Below, piece by piece: positions 16,752 to 25,101 of a stretch of DNA of 64,000 nt. The notes beneath the pieces were generated by a model. The model saw nothing but the letters and a program-made list of their open reading frames with translations, had not been told where the DNA came from and did not search any database. The position numbers were made by a program, and so were the translations under genes. How positions within the stretch are numbered: position 1 is the first letter of the stretch; every line of letters starts with the position of its first letter. Source of the DNA: Massilia agilis (GTDB taxonomy: Bacteria; Pseudomonadota; Gammaproteobacteria; Burkholderiales; Burkholderiaceae_D); assembly GCF_024756255.1 (NCBI RefSeq), contig NZ_JANUHB010000001.1, forward strand, positions 434,001-498,000, written 5' to 3'.

Positions 16752-17186
16752 TTATCCGTGTTCGCGGCCACGGCGGGGACGGGGCCGGTAGTGCTCGTTG
16801 AGGTAGGCCGAGAGCCAGGCGTGGATCTCGGCCGGCATGGCGACGCCGTCCGCGCTTTCGCCGGAGTCGAACATGCGCGTGCCCTCCACATAGCTGACCG
16901 AGGCGCGCACCGGTATGGCGCGGCCCCCTTGCATGCGCCACAGGACGAAGATCTTCGACTCGGGCGCCACCGCGTTTTCGTAGTAGCCGTCGTTTTCGTC
17001 GGTGTACAGCTCCAGTTCGAGCCCGGACACCAGGTAGTAGTCGCGCTGCGGGCTTTCGCTGAGCACGTGCAGCGGCGGCAGGCTGCCGCGGTCGGGAACG
17101 ACACCGACGGCCGCCCAGGCGTCGTCGGCCCAGCGGTGGCTGGGTGCGCGCCGCTGCATCAGCACGGCGATCGGCATGCTTGCCAT
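16752..17186 (-). CDS. DUF3305 family protein
   Basis: The 144-residue protein has the DUF3305 pattern. It begins MPIAVLMQRRAPSHRWADDAW, continues with GLELELYTDENDGYYENAVAPESKIFVLWR, and has the terminal segment MPAEIHAWLSAYLNEHYRP. No signal peptide or membrane segment is present. The function is unknown; the family occurs in formate dehydrogenase operons. Two starts are possible, an ATG at 17186 and one three codons later at 17177; neither has a strong ribosome site. The gap to the upstream gene is 34 bases, so it is still within the operon. Confidence 0.82.
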   Translation of the reverse strand: MASMPIAVLMQRRAPSHRWADDAWAAVGVVPDRGSLPPLHVLSESPQRDYYLVSGLELELYTDENDGYYENAVAPESKIFVLWRMQGGRAIPVRASVSYVEGTRMFDSGESADGVAMPAEIHAWLSAYLNEHYRPRPRRGREHG

Positions 17187-17220
17187 CTTCACGATCGGTC
17201 TCTCCAGGCTTGCGTGGTGA

Positions 17221-17613
17221 TCACGGTTTTTTCTTGACGTCGGCGCTCGGCGGCGCCGTCCCCAGTTTTTCGCTGCGAATGGGCACGGCCGGCGCGGCCG
17301 GGCCAGGCTTGCCGCCGGGCTGGCCGGCCGGTGCGGCGCCGGCCGCCGGTGCGCTGGGCGCCGCCGGCGCCGCAATCGCAACCGACGGGTTGGTGTGCCA
17401 GCCCTGGCCAGCGGCGCGCGAGCGCCAGCGCCCGGCGATCGCATCCATCGACGCCATCAGGGCCTCTTTGTCCTTTTGCGCCTGGGCGTCGGCGGCCGCT
17501 TTTTTTGCGGCGGCGGCCTGCGCCTGCGCCGGGCTGGGCGGCGGCAGCGCCGCATTGGCGACGCTGCCCAGTGCCAGCAACGCCAGCGTGAACGCCAGTG
17601 ATGTCGTCTTCAT
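17221..17613 (-). CDS. Exported Ala/Pro-rich protein of the formate dehydrogenase operon
   Basis: The 130-residue product has a clear signal peptide (MKTTSLAFTLALLALGSVANA). An Ala/Lys-rich stretch that may be helical follows (AQAQAAAAKKAAADAQAQ), then a short conserved-looking core with MDAIAGRWRSRAAGQGWHTNPS, and a Pro/Ala/Gly-rich tail ending in lysines. I do not recognise a family. It should be periplasmic. GGAGG precedes the ATG, which overlaps the stop of the gene upstream (ATGA), so it is made together with the formate dehydrogenase subunits. Confidence 0.7.
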   Translation of the reverse strand: MKTTSLAFTLALLALGSVANAALPPPSPAQAQAAAAKKAAADAQAQKDKEALMASMDAIAGRWRSRAAGQGWHTNPSVAIAAPAAPSAPAAGAAPAGQPGGKPGPAAPAVPIRSEKLGTAPPSADVKKKP

Positions 17614-18089
17614 TGCTTGCCTCCTCCGCTGCCCAGTTGACCGGGGGCTGCGCCCTGCCCGGCGTCGCGGTGGGTTGCCGCACCGCCGGTGGTTTCGCTG
17701 GGGGCGGGAGTGGCCGGCTTGCCCATGTCGCCCGGCGGCAGGTTGGTGCCCGGGCGCCCGGCCGAGGCCGGCTGGGACGTGCCCTGGCTGGGCCCCTGGC
17801 CGGATTCCTGGACCGTGCCGGACGTGGCCGCGCCGCCCGAGGTGCCGCCGGCGCCGCCGGCAATGCCTGGCGTGCCGCCGGCGTAGGTGGCGTCGGTCGT
17901 CGGTTTGGCGGTGCGCGCCAGTACCTGCCCGCTGGTGCCGCCGCCTGCGGTCACCTCGCCGGGGAACCTGGTCTGGCGCACGCCGGCCGCCGCGTCTGCA
18001 CGGTCACGGTTGCACCCCGCCGTCGCCAGCAACAGCGCGAAGGCGGCAGCGTGGCAAACCCAGGGAAAGGCTCTCATCGCGGCCCTCAT
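17610..18089 (-). CDS. Putative lipoprotein, Gly/Ser/Thr-rich, of the formate dehydrogenase operon
   Basis: The start at 18089 overlaps the stop of the gamma-subunit gene (ATGA). The 159-residue product begins with a lipoprotein signal ending in the lipobox LLATAGC. The rest is low complexity, rich in Gly, Thr, Ser and Pro, with no recognised fold. It is probably anchored to a membrane facing the periplasm. Conservation of the operon position with intact reading frame argues it is real, but its function is unknown. Confidence 0.7.
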   Translation of the reverse strand: MRAAMRAFPWVCHAAAFALLLATAGCNRDRADAAAGVRQTRFPGEVTAGGGTSGQVLARTAKPTTDATYAGGTPGIAGGAGGTSGGAATSGTVQESGQGPSQGTSQPASAGRPGTNLPPGDMGKPATPAPSETTGGAATHRDAGQGAAPGQLGSGGGKQ

Positions 18090-19165
18090 GTTGCCGCTCC
18101 AGGCCGCGTGGACGGCGGCGGCATGCGGCGGCCATCCGGCGGCACCGGCGGCGCGCCGCCCGCCTTGACCTGCTCGTACCAGGCCTCGTGGTGCTGGCGC
18201 GCCCATTCCTCGTCCACCGTGCCGTAGCGCATGGCGTGGTAGGCGCCTTCGGTGCCGAGCGTGCCAATGTAGATGTGGCCCATGGCAGCGATGATGTACA
18301 GCGTGGCGCCGCCGATGTGGAAGTAGTTGGCCACCTGCAGGATGTAGCGGGTCTGGCCCATGTTGGTGAAATCGAGAATGAGTCCGGTGATCGACATCAC
18401 CAGCCCGAGCAAGGTGATGCCCAGCCAGAACCAGGCCTTTTCACCCGCGTTGAAGAAGCCGGCGCGCACATGCTTGTGCGAGACGATGCCTCCGCCCTCG
18501 CGGAACCACTGCCAGTCCAGGCGGTTGAAGAAGTTGCGCCGCAGGAAGGTGAAGAACATTACCAGCGAGCACAGGATGAACAGCGGGCCGAAGAAGTTGT
18601 GCACGTACTTGGACAAGTAGGCCAGCACCGAGAACACCTGGGCGCCCATCCAGGGCCTGAGCACGACCTTGCCGAACAGGATGATGAGCCCGGTAAACGC
18701 GAGCAGCAGGAAGCTGATCGCGGTGGTCCAGTGCACCAGCCGGTCCCAGTTGGAAAAGCGCACGATCTTGCGGCCGGAATCGGGATGCTGCTGGCGCGCC
18801 GTGCCAACGGCCAGGTAGAACAGGCCGATGCCGACCAGGGCCAGCACGAACAGGGTGCCGGCGGTGGTGCCGATGGGGCCGTTGCGCAGCACGCGCCAGG
18901 TGTTGCCGCCGCGCTGGAGGATGACGTCGCCCTCGGCGGCGCCGTACTGGCCGAGGAAGTGGCGGTCGATGTGCACCCGGCCCGACTCGGCCGACGCCAG
19001 TCCGGGCTCTGGCGCTCGCGAGCCCTGCTCGGCCTGCATGATGGTCTGCTCTTCGGCATAGGCCGGCTGCGCCCGGTTGTTGGGCACGCCGGCCCAGGCG
19101 GCCGGCAGCAGCAGGGCCAGCACCAGGGCCAGCAGCGCGCGCACGGCAAAATTGGTAGCTCGCAT
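18086..19165 (-). CDS. Formate dehydrogenase gamma subunit, membrane cytochrome b
   Basis: The 359-residue protein anchors the enzyme and passes electrons to quinone. It starts with a signal peptide (ALLALVLALLLPAAWAG). A periplasmic part of about 100 residues follows, then four or more membrane helices from about residue 120: FVLALVGIGLFYLAV, LVHWTTAISFLLLAFTGLIILFG, LFILCSLVMFFTF, WLGITLLGLVMSITGLIL and YFHIGGATLYIIAAMGHIYIG. Histidines in these helices fit the two haem b ligands of the FdnI family. It overlaps the downstream lipoprotein gene. Its distance from the upstream lipoprotein gene is 12 bases. Confidence 0.9.
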   Translation of the reverse strand: MRATNFAVRALLALVLALLLPAAWAGVPNNRAQPAYAEEQTIMQAEQGSRAPEPGLASAESGRVHIDRHFLGQYGAAEGDVILQRGGNTWRVLRNGPIGTTAGTLFVLALVGIGLFYLAVGTARQQHPDSGRKIVRFSNWDRLVHWTTAISFLLLAFTGLIILFGKVVLRPWMGAQVFSVLAYLSKYVHNFFGPLFILCSLVMFFTFLRRNFFNRLDWQWFREGGGIVSHKHVRAGFFNAGEKAWFWLGITLLGLVMSITGLILDFTNMGQTRYILQVANYFHIGGATLYIIAAMGHIYIGTLGTEGAYHAMRYGTVDEEWARQHHEAWYEQVKAGGAPPVPPDGRRMPPPSTRPGAAT

Positions 19166-19177
19166 GTCAGCCTCCTG

Positions 19178-19396
19178 CTAGGGGTTGGCCCGGTTGTATT
19201 CGTTCTGCTTGCTGTTGCGGTTCGAGATCGCGGCGAACCATGCCAGCTTGTCGTTGTGGAACAGGCGCTGGAACTGGCGATCGTCGTGCTTGCCGGCATA
19301 CTGGCCGTTTTTCCACGCCGGATGCTGCTTGACCTCAAGGCAGCCGGACAGCACCGCCGGCAGCAGCAGCGCCAAAGCGAGTCGGGCGAGGGTCAT
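19178..19396 (-). CDS. Small lipoprotein between formate dehydrogenase beta and gamma genes
   Basis: The 72-residue product starts at the ATG that overlaps the stop of the beta-subunit gene. It has a lipoprotein signal with lipobox AVLSGC (Cys19). A hydrophilic stretch follows, containing HPAWKNGQYAGKHDDRQFQRLFHNDKLAWFAAISNRNSKQNEYNR. The dense aromatic and basic residues and lack of low complexity suggest a folded small domain. I recall no named family. Its fixed place between two structural subunits suggests a periplasmic accessory role in the complex. Confidence 0.75.
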   Translation of the reverse strand: MTLARLALALLLPAVLSGCLEVKQHPAWKNGQYAGKHDDRQFQRLFHNDKLAWFAAISNRNSKQNEYNRANP

Positions 19397-20076
19397 GTCG
19401 GGAACCTCCCCACGTCGTTCTGCGAGTCGTTCAGGTTCTGGTTCTCGCGCGGGCCGTCGCCCTTGGTCTTGATCTCGCCGCCGCCCTTCGGCTTGCCGTA
19501 GGCGATTTTCCAGCCCCACAGCTCGGGGCCATAGCCGCGGGTTTCGACGCGCTGGCGGTAGATGTCGGCGATGATGCCGGCGTCCCCGCCCAGCAGGGCC
19601 TTGGTGCCGCACATCTCGGCGCACAGCGGCAGCTTGCCTTCGGCGATGCGGTTACGGCCGTATTTCTTGAACTCGGCCTCGGACGTATCCGGTTCCGGGC
19701 CACCGGCGCAGAAAGTGCACTTGTCCATCTTGCCGCGGTGGTTGAACAGGCCCGTGCCGGGGAACTGCGGTGCGCCGAACGGGCACGCGTAATAGCAGTA
19801 GCCGCAGCCGATGCACTGGTCCTTGCTGTGCAAAACGATGCCGTCCTCGGTGTGGTAGATGCATTCGACCGGGCATACCGCGAGGCACGGCGCGTCGGTG
19901 CAGTGCATGCAGGCCATCGAGATCGAGCGCTCGCCGGGCACGCCGTCGTTGATCGTCACCACGCGGCGGCGGTTGATGCCCCATGCGAGTTCGTGCTCGT
20001 TCTTGCAGGCGGTCACGCAGCCGTTGCAGTCGATGCAGCGCTCCGTGTCGCAAATGAACTTCATCCTGGCAGCCAT
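19393..20076 (-). CDS. Formate dehydrogenase beta subunit, four [4Fe-4S] clusters
   Basis: The 227-residue protein carries electrons from the molybdenum subunit to cytochrome b. Cysteine motifs of a DMSO-reductase-type iron-sulfur subunit are visible: CDTERCIDCNGCVTACKNEH, CMHCTDAPCLAVCPVECI, CIGCGYCYYACPFGAP, and CTFC plus CAEMCGTKALLGG. There is no signal peptide or C-terminal membrane anchor, so it is probably exported bound to the alpha subunit through the latter's Tat signal. A GGGGGGAC ribosome site precedes the ATG. It lies 25 bases after the alpha gene. Confidence 0.93.
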   Translation of the reverse strand: MAARMKFICDTERCIDCNGCVTACKNEHELAWGINRRRVVTINDGVPGERSISMACMHCTDAPCLAVCPVECIYHTEDGIVLHSKDQCIGCGYCYYACPFGAPQFPGTGLFNHRGKMDKCTFCAGGPEPDTSEAEFKKYGRNRIAEGKLPLCAEMCGTKALLGGDAGIIADIYRQRVETRGYGPELWGWKIAYGKPKGGGEIKTKGDGPRENQNLNDSQNDVGRFPT

Positions 20077-20101
20077 GTCGTCCCCCCTGTCCTGTCCGCC
20101 G

Positions 20102-22927
20102 TTACGCGCGTACTACGCGGCACAGCGACACCTTGGTTTCCTGCATCATCGTCACGGCGTCGTAGCCGTAGGTCCAGCCGGTATTGGTCGCCTCACCGCG
20201 CACGATCGGGGCTGCGCCATCCGGGTAGTGGCGCTCGAGGTCGTCGCCCATCCACCAGCCGCCGAAGTGGAACGGCATCCACACAATGCCGCTGGGCACG
20301 CGCTGGGTCACCATGGCCATCACCTTGAGCCGTGCACCGGTGGGCGTTTCGACCCACACGTAGTCGCCCAGGCGGGCGTTGATCTGGGCCGCGTCGTCGG
20401 GGTTGAGCTCGACGAACATGTTCTGCTGCAGCTCGGCCAGCCAGGGATTGGAACGGGTCTCTTCGCCGCCGCCCTCGAACTCGACGAGCCGGCCGGACGT
20501 CATGATCAGCGGGTAGTCCTTGGAAAAATCGACGTCCTGCACCGACTTGTAGAGCGTTGGCAGGCGCCAGAAATTGGCCTTGTCGTCGTAGGTCGGGTAT
20601 TTGGCGACCAGGTCGCGGCGCGGCGTGACCAGCGGCTCGCGGTGCACCGGCACCGGGTCGGGGAAGTTCCACACATTGCAGCGGGCACGCGCATTGCCGT
20701 AGGGCGCGCAGCCGTGCTGCATCACCACCCGGATGATGCCGCCGGACAGGTCGGTCTTCCAGTTCTTGCCCTCGGCAAGTGCCTGCTCCTGGGGCGTGAG
20801 CTCCTGCCACCAGCCGAGCTTTTTCAGGAACACGTGGTCGAACTCGGGGTAGCCGGTATCGATCTGCGACCCGGCATTGGTCGAGCCGTCCGCCGCCAGC
20901 AGCGAGGAACCGTTGTGCTCCACACCCCAGTTGGCGCGGAACGGCATGCCACCTTCCATCACCGGCTTGTGCAGGTCATACAAAATGGGCGTGCCCGGGT
21001 GCTTCATTTCCGGCGTGCCCCAGCATGGCCACGGCAAGCCGTAGTAGTCGCCCTTGCACGGCCCGTACTCGGCGCGCAGCGTGGTCGGGTCGAAGGTGGC
21101 CTTGTTCTCCATGTGCAGCTTCAGGCGCTCGGGCGAGCAGCCGGTGTAGCCGATGGTCCAGCACGAGCGGTTAATCTCGCGCAGGATGTCCTCGATGACC
21201 GGTTCGTTATTGACCACCTTGATGTTCTTGCACAGCTCGTCCGCAAAGCCGAACTTTTTGGCGAACAGGTACATGATCTCGTGGTCGGTCTTGCACTCGA
21301 AGATGGGCTGGATCACCCGCTCGCGCCACTGGAGGCTGCGGTTGGATGCGGTGACCGAGCCCTGGGTCTCGAACTGCGAGGCCGCCGGCAGCAGGTACAC
21401 GCCGGTCTCGCGGCCGTGCATCGAGGCGGTCATGCTCGGATAGGGGTCGATGACGACCAGCATGTCGAGCTTTTGCATCGCCGCCTTCATGTCCGGCAGG
21501 CGCGTCTGGCTGTTGGGCGCGTGGCCCCAGTAGAACACGGCGCGCAGGTTGCTGGGCTGGTCGATGTACTGGTTCTGCTCGTTGACCGCGTCGAACCAGC
21601 GCGACACGGTGATGCCAGGCTTTTCCATCAGCTCCTTGGAGCCGTAGCGCGACAGCAGCCAGTTGTAGTCCACCCCCCACACGTTGGCGAAATGCTTCCA
21701 TGAGCCTTCGGCCAGGCCGTAGTAGCCGGGCAGCGACTCGCCGTTGGGGCCGACATCGGTGGCGCCCTGCACGTTGTCGTGGCCGCGGTAGATGTTGGCG
21801 CCGCCGCCCTGCACGCCGATGTTGCCCAGTGCAAGCTGCAGGATGCACAGCGCGCGCACGTTGGCGGTGCCGATGTGGTGCTGGGTGATGCCCATGCACC
21901 AGACCACCGACGACGGCTTGTTCTTGGCCAGCACCTCGGCCGCCATGCGCACCGTGGCCTCGGGCACGCCGGTCACGTCGGAGACCTTGTCCGGCGTCCA
22001 CTTGGCCACTTCCTTGCGCACGTCTTCCATGCCCCAGGTGCGCGCCGCGATGTATTCCTTGTCTTCCCAGCCGTTGTTAAAGATGTGCCACAGGATGCCC
22101 CACACCAGCGGGATGTCGGTGCCCGGACGCACGCGCACGTAGTGGTGGGCAAAGCGCGCGGTGCGGGTGAAGCGCGGGTCCACCACGATCATCTTGGCGC
22201 CCAGCTCCTTGGCGTGCAGGAAGTGCAGCATCGAGATCGGGTGTGCCTCGGCCGGGTTGGAGCCGATGAACATGACGGCCTTGCTGTAGTGCAGGTCGTT
22301 GAACGAGTTGGTCATCGCGCCGTAGCCGAAGGTCTGGGCCACGCCGGCAACCGTGGTCGAGTGGCAGATGCGCGCCTGGTGGTCGCAATTGTTCGAGCCC
22401 CACATCGAGACCCACTTGCGCAGCAGATACGATTGCTCGTTGTTGTGCTTGCTGCTGCCGATGACCATCAGCGCGTCCGGGCCGGCCTGCTGGCGCAACT
22501 GGATGAGTTTGTCGCCGATCTCGTTGATGGCCTGGTCCCACGAGATGCGTTCGTACTTTCCATTAACCAGCTTCATGGGATAGCGCAGGCGCTTTTCGCC
22601 GAACGCGTGCTCGCGCACCGAGGCGCCCTTGGCGCAGTGGGCGCCCATGTTGATCGGCGAATCGAAGGCGGCGTCCTGGCGCACCCAGACGCCGTTGGTG
22701 ACGACCGCATCGACCGAACAGCCGACCGAGCAGTGGCTGCAGACGGTATGCTTGACAACCGTGTTGCTGCTGGCCGGCGGCGGCGCCGGGTCGGCGGCGG
22801 AGACCGGCTCGATCACCCGGAACGGCAGGTGCCGCGCCAGGGCGCCGGCGCCCGCCGCGACGCCCGCGCCAACGAGGAATTTCCTGCGCTTTGCGCCGCT
22901 TTCACGCGTGATCTTCACCAGGGACAT
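20102..22927 (-). CDS. Formate dehydrogenase alpha subunit, molybdopterin, cysteine type
   Basis: The 941-residue catalytic subunit oxidises formate to CO2. The start at 22927 is preferred over one eight codons upstream because AAGGAG precedes it. The protein then opens with a twin-arginine signal (ESGAKRRKFLVGAGVAAG), so the enzyme faces the periplasm. A [4Fe-4S] site (CSHCSVGCSVD...HCAKGA) follows. Cys188 in ARICHSTTVAGVAQTFG stands at the position of the selenocysteine of the E. coli enzymes, so this is a cysteine-type enzyme. Molybdopterin-binding motifs (GSNPAEAHPISMLHFL, WCMGITQHHIGTANVRALC, and the C-terminal WVETPTGARLKVMAMVTQRV) are intact. No in-frame TGA is used. Confidence 0.95.
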   Translation of the reverse strand: MSLVKITRESGAKRRKFLVGAGVAAGAGALARHLPFRVIEPVSAADPAPPPASSNTVVKHTVCSHCSVGCSVDAVVTNGVWVRQDAAFDSPINMGAHCAKGASVREHAFGEKRLRYPMKLVNGKYERISWDQAINEIGDKLIQLRQQAGPDALMVIGSSKHNNEQSYLLRKWVSMWGSNNCDHQARICHSTTVAGVAQTFGYGAMTNSFNDLHYSKAVMFIGSNPAEAHPISMLHFLHAKELGAKMIVVDPRFTRTARFAHHYVRVRPGTDIPLVWGILWHIFNNGWEDKEYIAARTWGMEDVRKEVAKWTPDKVSDVTGVPEATVRMAAEVLAKNKPSSVVWCMGITQHHIGTANVRALCILQLALGNIGVQGGGANIYRGHDNVQGATDVGPNGESLPGYYGLAEGSWKHFANVWGVDYNWLLSRYGSKELMEKPGITVSRWFDAVNEQNQYIDQPSNLRAVFYWGHAPNSQTRLPDMKAAMQKLDMLVVIDPYPSMTASMHGRETGVYLLPAASQFETQGSVTASNRSLQWRERVIQPIFECKTDHEIMYLFAKKFGFADELCKNIKVVNNEPVIEDILREINRSCWTIGYTGCSPERLKLHMENKATFDPTTLRAEYGPCKGDYYGLPWPCWGTPEMKHPGTPILYDLHKPVMEGGMPFRANWGVEHNGSSLLAADGSTNAGSQIDTGYPEFDHVFLKKLGWWQELTPQEQALAEGKNWKTDLSGGIIRVVMQHGCAPYGNARARCNVWNFPDPVPVHREPLVTPRRDLVAKYPTYDDKANFWRLPTLYKSVQDVDFSKDYPLIMTSGRLVEFEGGGEETRSNPWLAELQQNMFVELNPDDAAQINARLGDYVWVETPTGARLKVMAMVTQRVPSGIVWMPFHFGGWWMGDDLERHYPDGAAPIVRGEATNTGWTYGYDAVTMMQETKVSLCRVVRA

Positions 22928-22947
22928 GGCCCACTCCTTCGCCGCGC

Positions 22948-23178
22948 TCACCAGTAGGCGGCGGTACGGTAATAACGTCGAATGTGTTCGGTTTCACGAT
23001 AGCCGCCGCTGGCCTGCGTTGCCGGCGCCGGCGCGGCCGCCGCGACAGGTTCGGCCGCCCTGACGCCACCGACGGCGGCAGCCAGCGCGCCCAGCGGCAG
23101 CGCCTTGAGAAAGCCACGGCGCTGCGGATCGGGGCCGGCCGGCGCGGCGGTGGCCCCGTGCTGCTCTTGCTCAGTCAT
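22948..23178 (-). CDS. Small Tat-signal protein of formate dehydrogenase operon
   Basis: The 76-residue product has a twin-arginine motif (DPQRRGFLKALPLGALAAAVGG), then a short Ala/Pro stretch and a conserved end (YRETEHIRRYYRTAAYW). This matches the small formate-dehydrogenase-region Tat target proteins seen beside such enzymes, whose function is unknown. It overlaps the chaperone gene by eight bases and lies 20 bases before the alpha gene. Confidence 0.85.
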   Translation of the reverse strand: MTEQEQHGATAAPAGPDPQRRGFLKALPLGALAAAVGGVRAAEPVAAAAPAPATQASGGYRETEHIRRYYRTAAYW

Positions 23179-23842
23179 CGATGCTCTCCTCGAATGCAAA
23201 GGCTTCGGCCTCGACCGCGAAAAATGCCTGCGCGAAGGCGGCCACCAGCCGGTAGAAGCTGGCCTGTTCGTCGGCCGCGATGTCGGCCAGGCAGCGCGCA
23301 TGCCAGGGCGCGATGTGCCGCTCGAAAAACCACTTCTGGCGCGACAAGGGCTGGCGCGGCAGGCCCGGGGCGCCGGTGACGAGGATGCGCATGGTCTCGC
23401 ACATGGCGCCCAGATGGTCCTCGAACTCGCCCGCGTTGCCGGCGCGCGCCAGGCGCAGCCCGGCCAGGTCGGCGCGCAGGTCGGCCAGCGGCTTGTCGTT
23501 GATGTAGCCGGACAGGTAGAACGATTCGTAGGGATTGAGCCGGGGCGTGCCGATGCTGACGAACAGCGCGTTGAACTCGTCCGCCACCGCGTCCGCCTCG
23601 GTGACCGAGGCCGCCAGCGCAAGCTTGTGCCAGGCCTGCTCCAGCGGCGCCGCACTGCCGTCTGCGCAAATCGGCTCGGCCGTGGCCAGCGCGGCCAGCA
23701 GGCCGGCATCCGGCGGGACAAACAGCAGGCGCGCAAGCAGACCGTAAAGGTCGGCGCGCGCCTGGTCCTCGCCGGGCAGGGGAAGCGGCACGCCAAGCGT
23801 GCCTGCATCGCGCTGGCCGGGTTGCGCAGTTTGCACGTGCAC
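23171..23842 (-). CDS. TorD/DmsD-family chaperone for formate dehydrogenase
   Basis: The 223-residue all-helical protein resembles the TorD family: RADLYGLLARLLFVPPD near the start, DEFNALFVSIGTPRLNPYESFYLSG in the middle (the EYxxLFxxG-like core) and HIAPWHARCLADI towards the end. These chaperones bind Tat signal peptides and hold molybdoenzymes until the cofactor is inserted. A GTG at 23842 is chosen as start because GGGAG lies eight bases before it; a TTG seven codons upstream would place the ribosome site inside the gene. It is the first gene of the operon. Confidence 0.82.
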   Translation of the reverse strand: MHVQTAQPGQRDAGTLGVPLPLPGEDQARADLYGLLARLLFVPPDAGLLAALATAEPICADGSAAPLEQAWHKLALAASVTEADAVADEFNALFVSIGTPRLNPYESFYLSGYINDKPLADLRADLAGLRLARAGNAGEFEDHLGAMCETMRILVTGAPGLPRQPLSRQKWFFERHIAPWHARCLADIAADEQASFYRLVAAFAQAFFAVEAEAFAFEESIDD

Positions 23843-23957
23843 TGGCAGTTCTCCCGTTAGCAAAGGTACATGGGAAGTTTATCCAGTCCCCTGTCCGAGG
23901 CGCGCACGGTTGGCGTGCACGGAAATCACCGATAAAATCGGCGGTCCTGGCGCGTGG

Positions 23958-24092
23958 CTAGCGGTGCATGCCGGCCGCCTGCATCAGTACGCGCAGCAGC
24001 AGCGCAACGGCGGCCAGCGCCGCCACCCCGCCCGCCCACAGCGCGGCCAGCCAGCCCACGCGGCCCAGCCACAGGCGCATGCGTGGCCGCAT
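23958..24092 (-). CDS. DUF2474 small membrane protein of the bd-type oxidase
   Basis: The 44-residue protein has basic ends and a single membrane helix (WLAALWAGGVAALAAVALLLRVLM). Its start overlaps the stop of the oxidase subunit II gene by one base (TGATG). Proteins of this size and position are the DUF2474 family and may stabilise cyanide-insensitive bd oxidases, like CydX does for CydAB. Confidence 0.78.
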   Translation of the reverse strand: MRPRMRLWLGRVGWLAALWAGGVAALAAVALLLRVLMQAAGMHR

Positions 24093-25099
24093 CAGTGGTA
24101 GCCCTCCGAGGTGCGTACCTTGCCGCGAAACACCCAGTACGACCATGCCGTGTACATCAGGATGAACGGGATGATGAACAGCGTGCCCACCAGCAGGAAG
24201 CCGTGGCTGGAGGGCGAGGACGCGGCTTCCCAGATGGTGATCGTGGGCGGGACGATGTGCGGCCAGATGCTGATCGCCATGCCGCTGTAGCCCAGGAACA
24301 CGAGCGACAGCGCCATCAGGAACGGCACCCGGTGCGGCGCGCCCCGCAGCGAATGCACCAGCACCGCCAGCGCGGCCAGCACCAGCAGCGGCACCGGCGA
24401 CAGGAACACGATGTTGGGGAAACTGAACCAGCGTTCGGCCACGTCGTGGTGGCGCAGCGGGGTCCAGATGCTCACCGCGATGATCGCCAGCAGCACCAGC
24501 CCCGCAAGCGGCGCCGCCACCTCGATCATGCGCCGGTGCAGCTCCCCTTCCGTCTTCATGATCAGCCAGGTGCTGCCCAGCAGCGCGTAGGCGAGGATCA
24601 CCCCTGCCCCGGCCAGCAGCGGGAACGGCGCCAGCCAGTCCAGCACGCCGCCGGCGTAAGTGCGGCCGGACACCGGGATGCCTTCCAGGAACACGCCCAG
24701 CGCCACGCCCTGAAAGAATGCCGCGACGAACGAACCGGCGATGAAGGCCTTGTCCCAGATATGCCGCTCGTGCTCGCGCGCCTTGAAGCGGAACTCGAAG
24801 GCCACGCCGCGAAAGATCAGGCCCACCAGCATGAAGATGAGCGGCAGGTACAGCGCGGACAGGATGATCGAGTACGCCACCGGAAAGGCCGCCAGCAGCG
24901 TCTCGCCGCCCAGCACCAGCCAGGTCTCGTTGCCGTCCCACACCGGGGCGACGGTGTTCATCATCACGTCGCGGTCGTGCCGATGGCGCACGAACGGAAA
25001 CAGCATGCCGATGCCCAGGTCGAAGCCGTCCATGACGACGTACATGAACACCGCGAAAAAGATGATGACGACCCAGATCGAGGCAGTATCCACACCCAT
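24092..25099 (-). CDS. cioB: Cyanide-insensitive cytochrome bd-type quinol oxidase subunit II
   Basis: The 335-residue protein has the eight-to-nine-helix layout of CydB/CioB. It opens with VVIIFFAVFMYVVMDGFDLGIGML, contains APVWDGNETWLVLGGETLLAAFPVAYS near residue 50, and ends with FILMYTAWSYWVFRGKV. Subunit II pairs with subunit I in the inner membrane. A GGGAG site precedes the ATG. The gene lies two bases after the subunit I stop. The naming as CIO rather than CydB rests on the short Q-loop of the partner subunit and the DUF2474 gene. Confidence 0.88.
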   Translation of the reverse strand: MGVDTASIWVVIIFFAVFMYVVMDGFDLGIGMLFPFVRHRHDRDVMMNTVAPVWDGNETWLVLGGETLLAAFPVAYSIILSALYLPLIFMLVGLIFRGVAFEFRFKAREHERHIWDKAFIAGSFVAAFFQGVALGVFLEGIPVSGRTYAGGVLDWLAPFPLLAGAGVILAYALLGSTWLIMKTEGELHRRMIEVAAPLAGLVLLAIIAVSIWTPLRHHDVAERWFSFPNIVFLSPVPLLVLAALAVLVHSLRGAPHRVPFLMALSLVFLGYSGMAISIWPHIVPPTITIWEAASSPSSHGFLLVGTLFIIPFILMYTAWSYWVFRGKVRTSEGYH

Positions 25100-25101
25100 G
25101 G

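Noticed and set aside
20102..22927. Selenocysteine in the formate dehydrogenase alpha subunit
   Set aside because: The codon at the active-site position is TGC (22366-22364), so it is cysteine; no in-frame TGA is present.
23926..23944. CCGAT/ATCGG dyad after the DUF2474 gene as a terminator
   Set aside because: The stem is only five to six bp and there is no T-run; it may be a chance palindrome.
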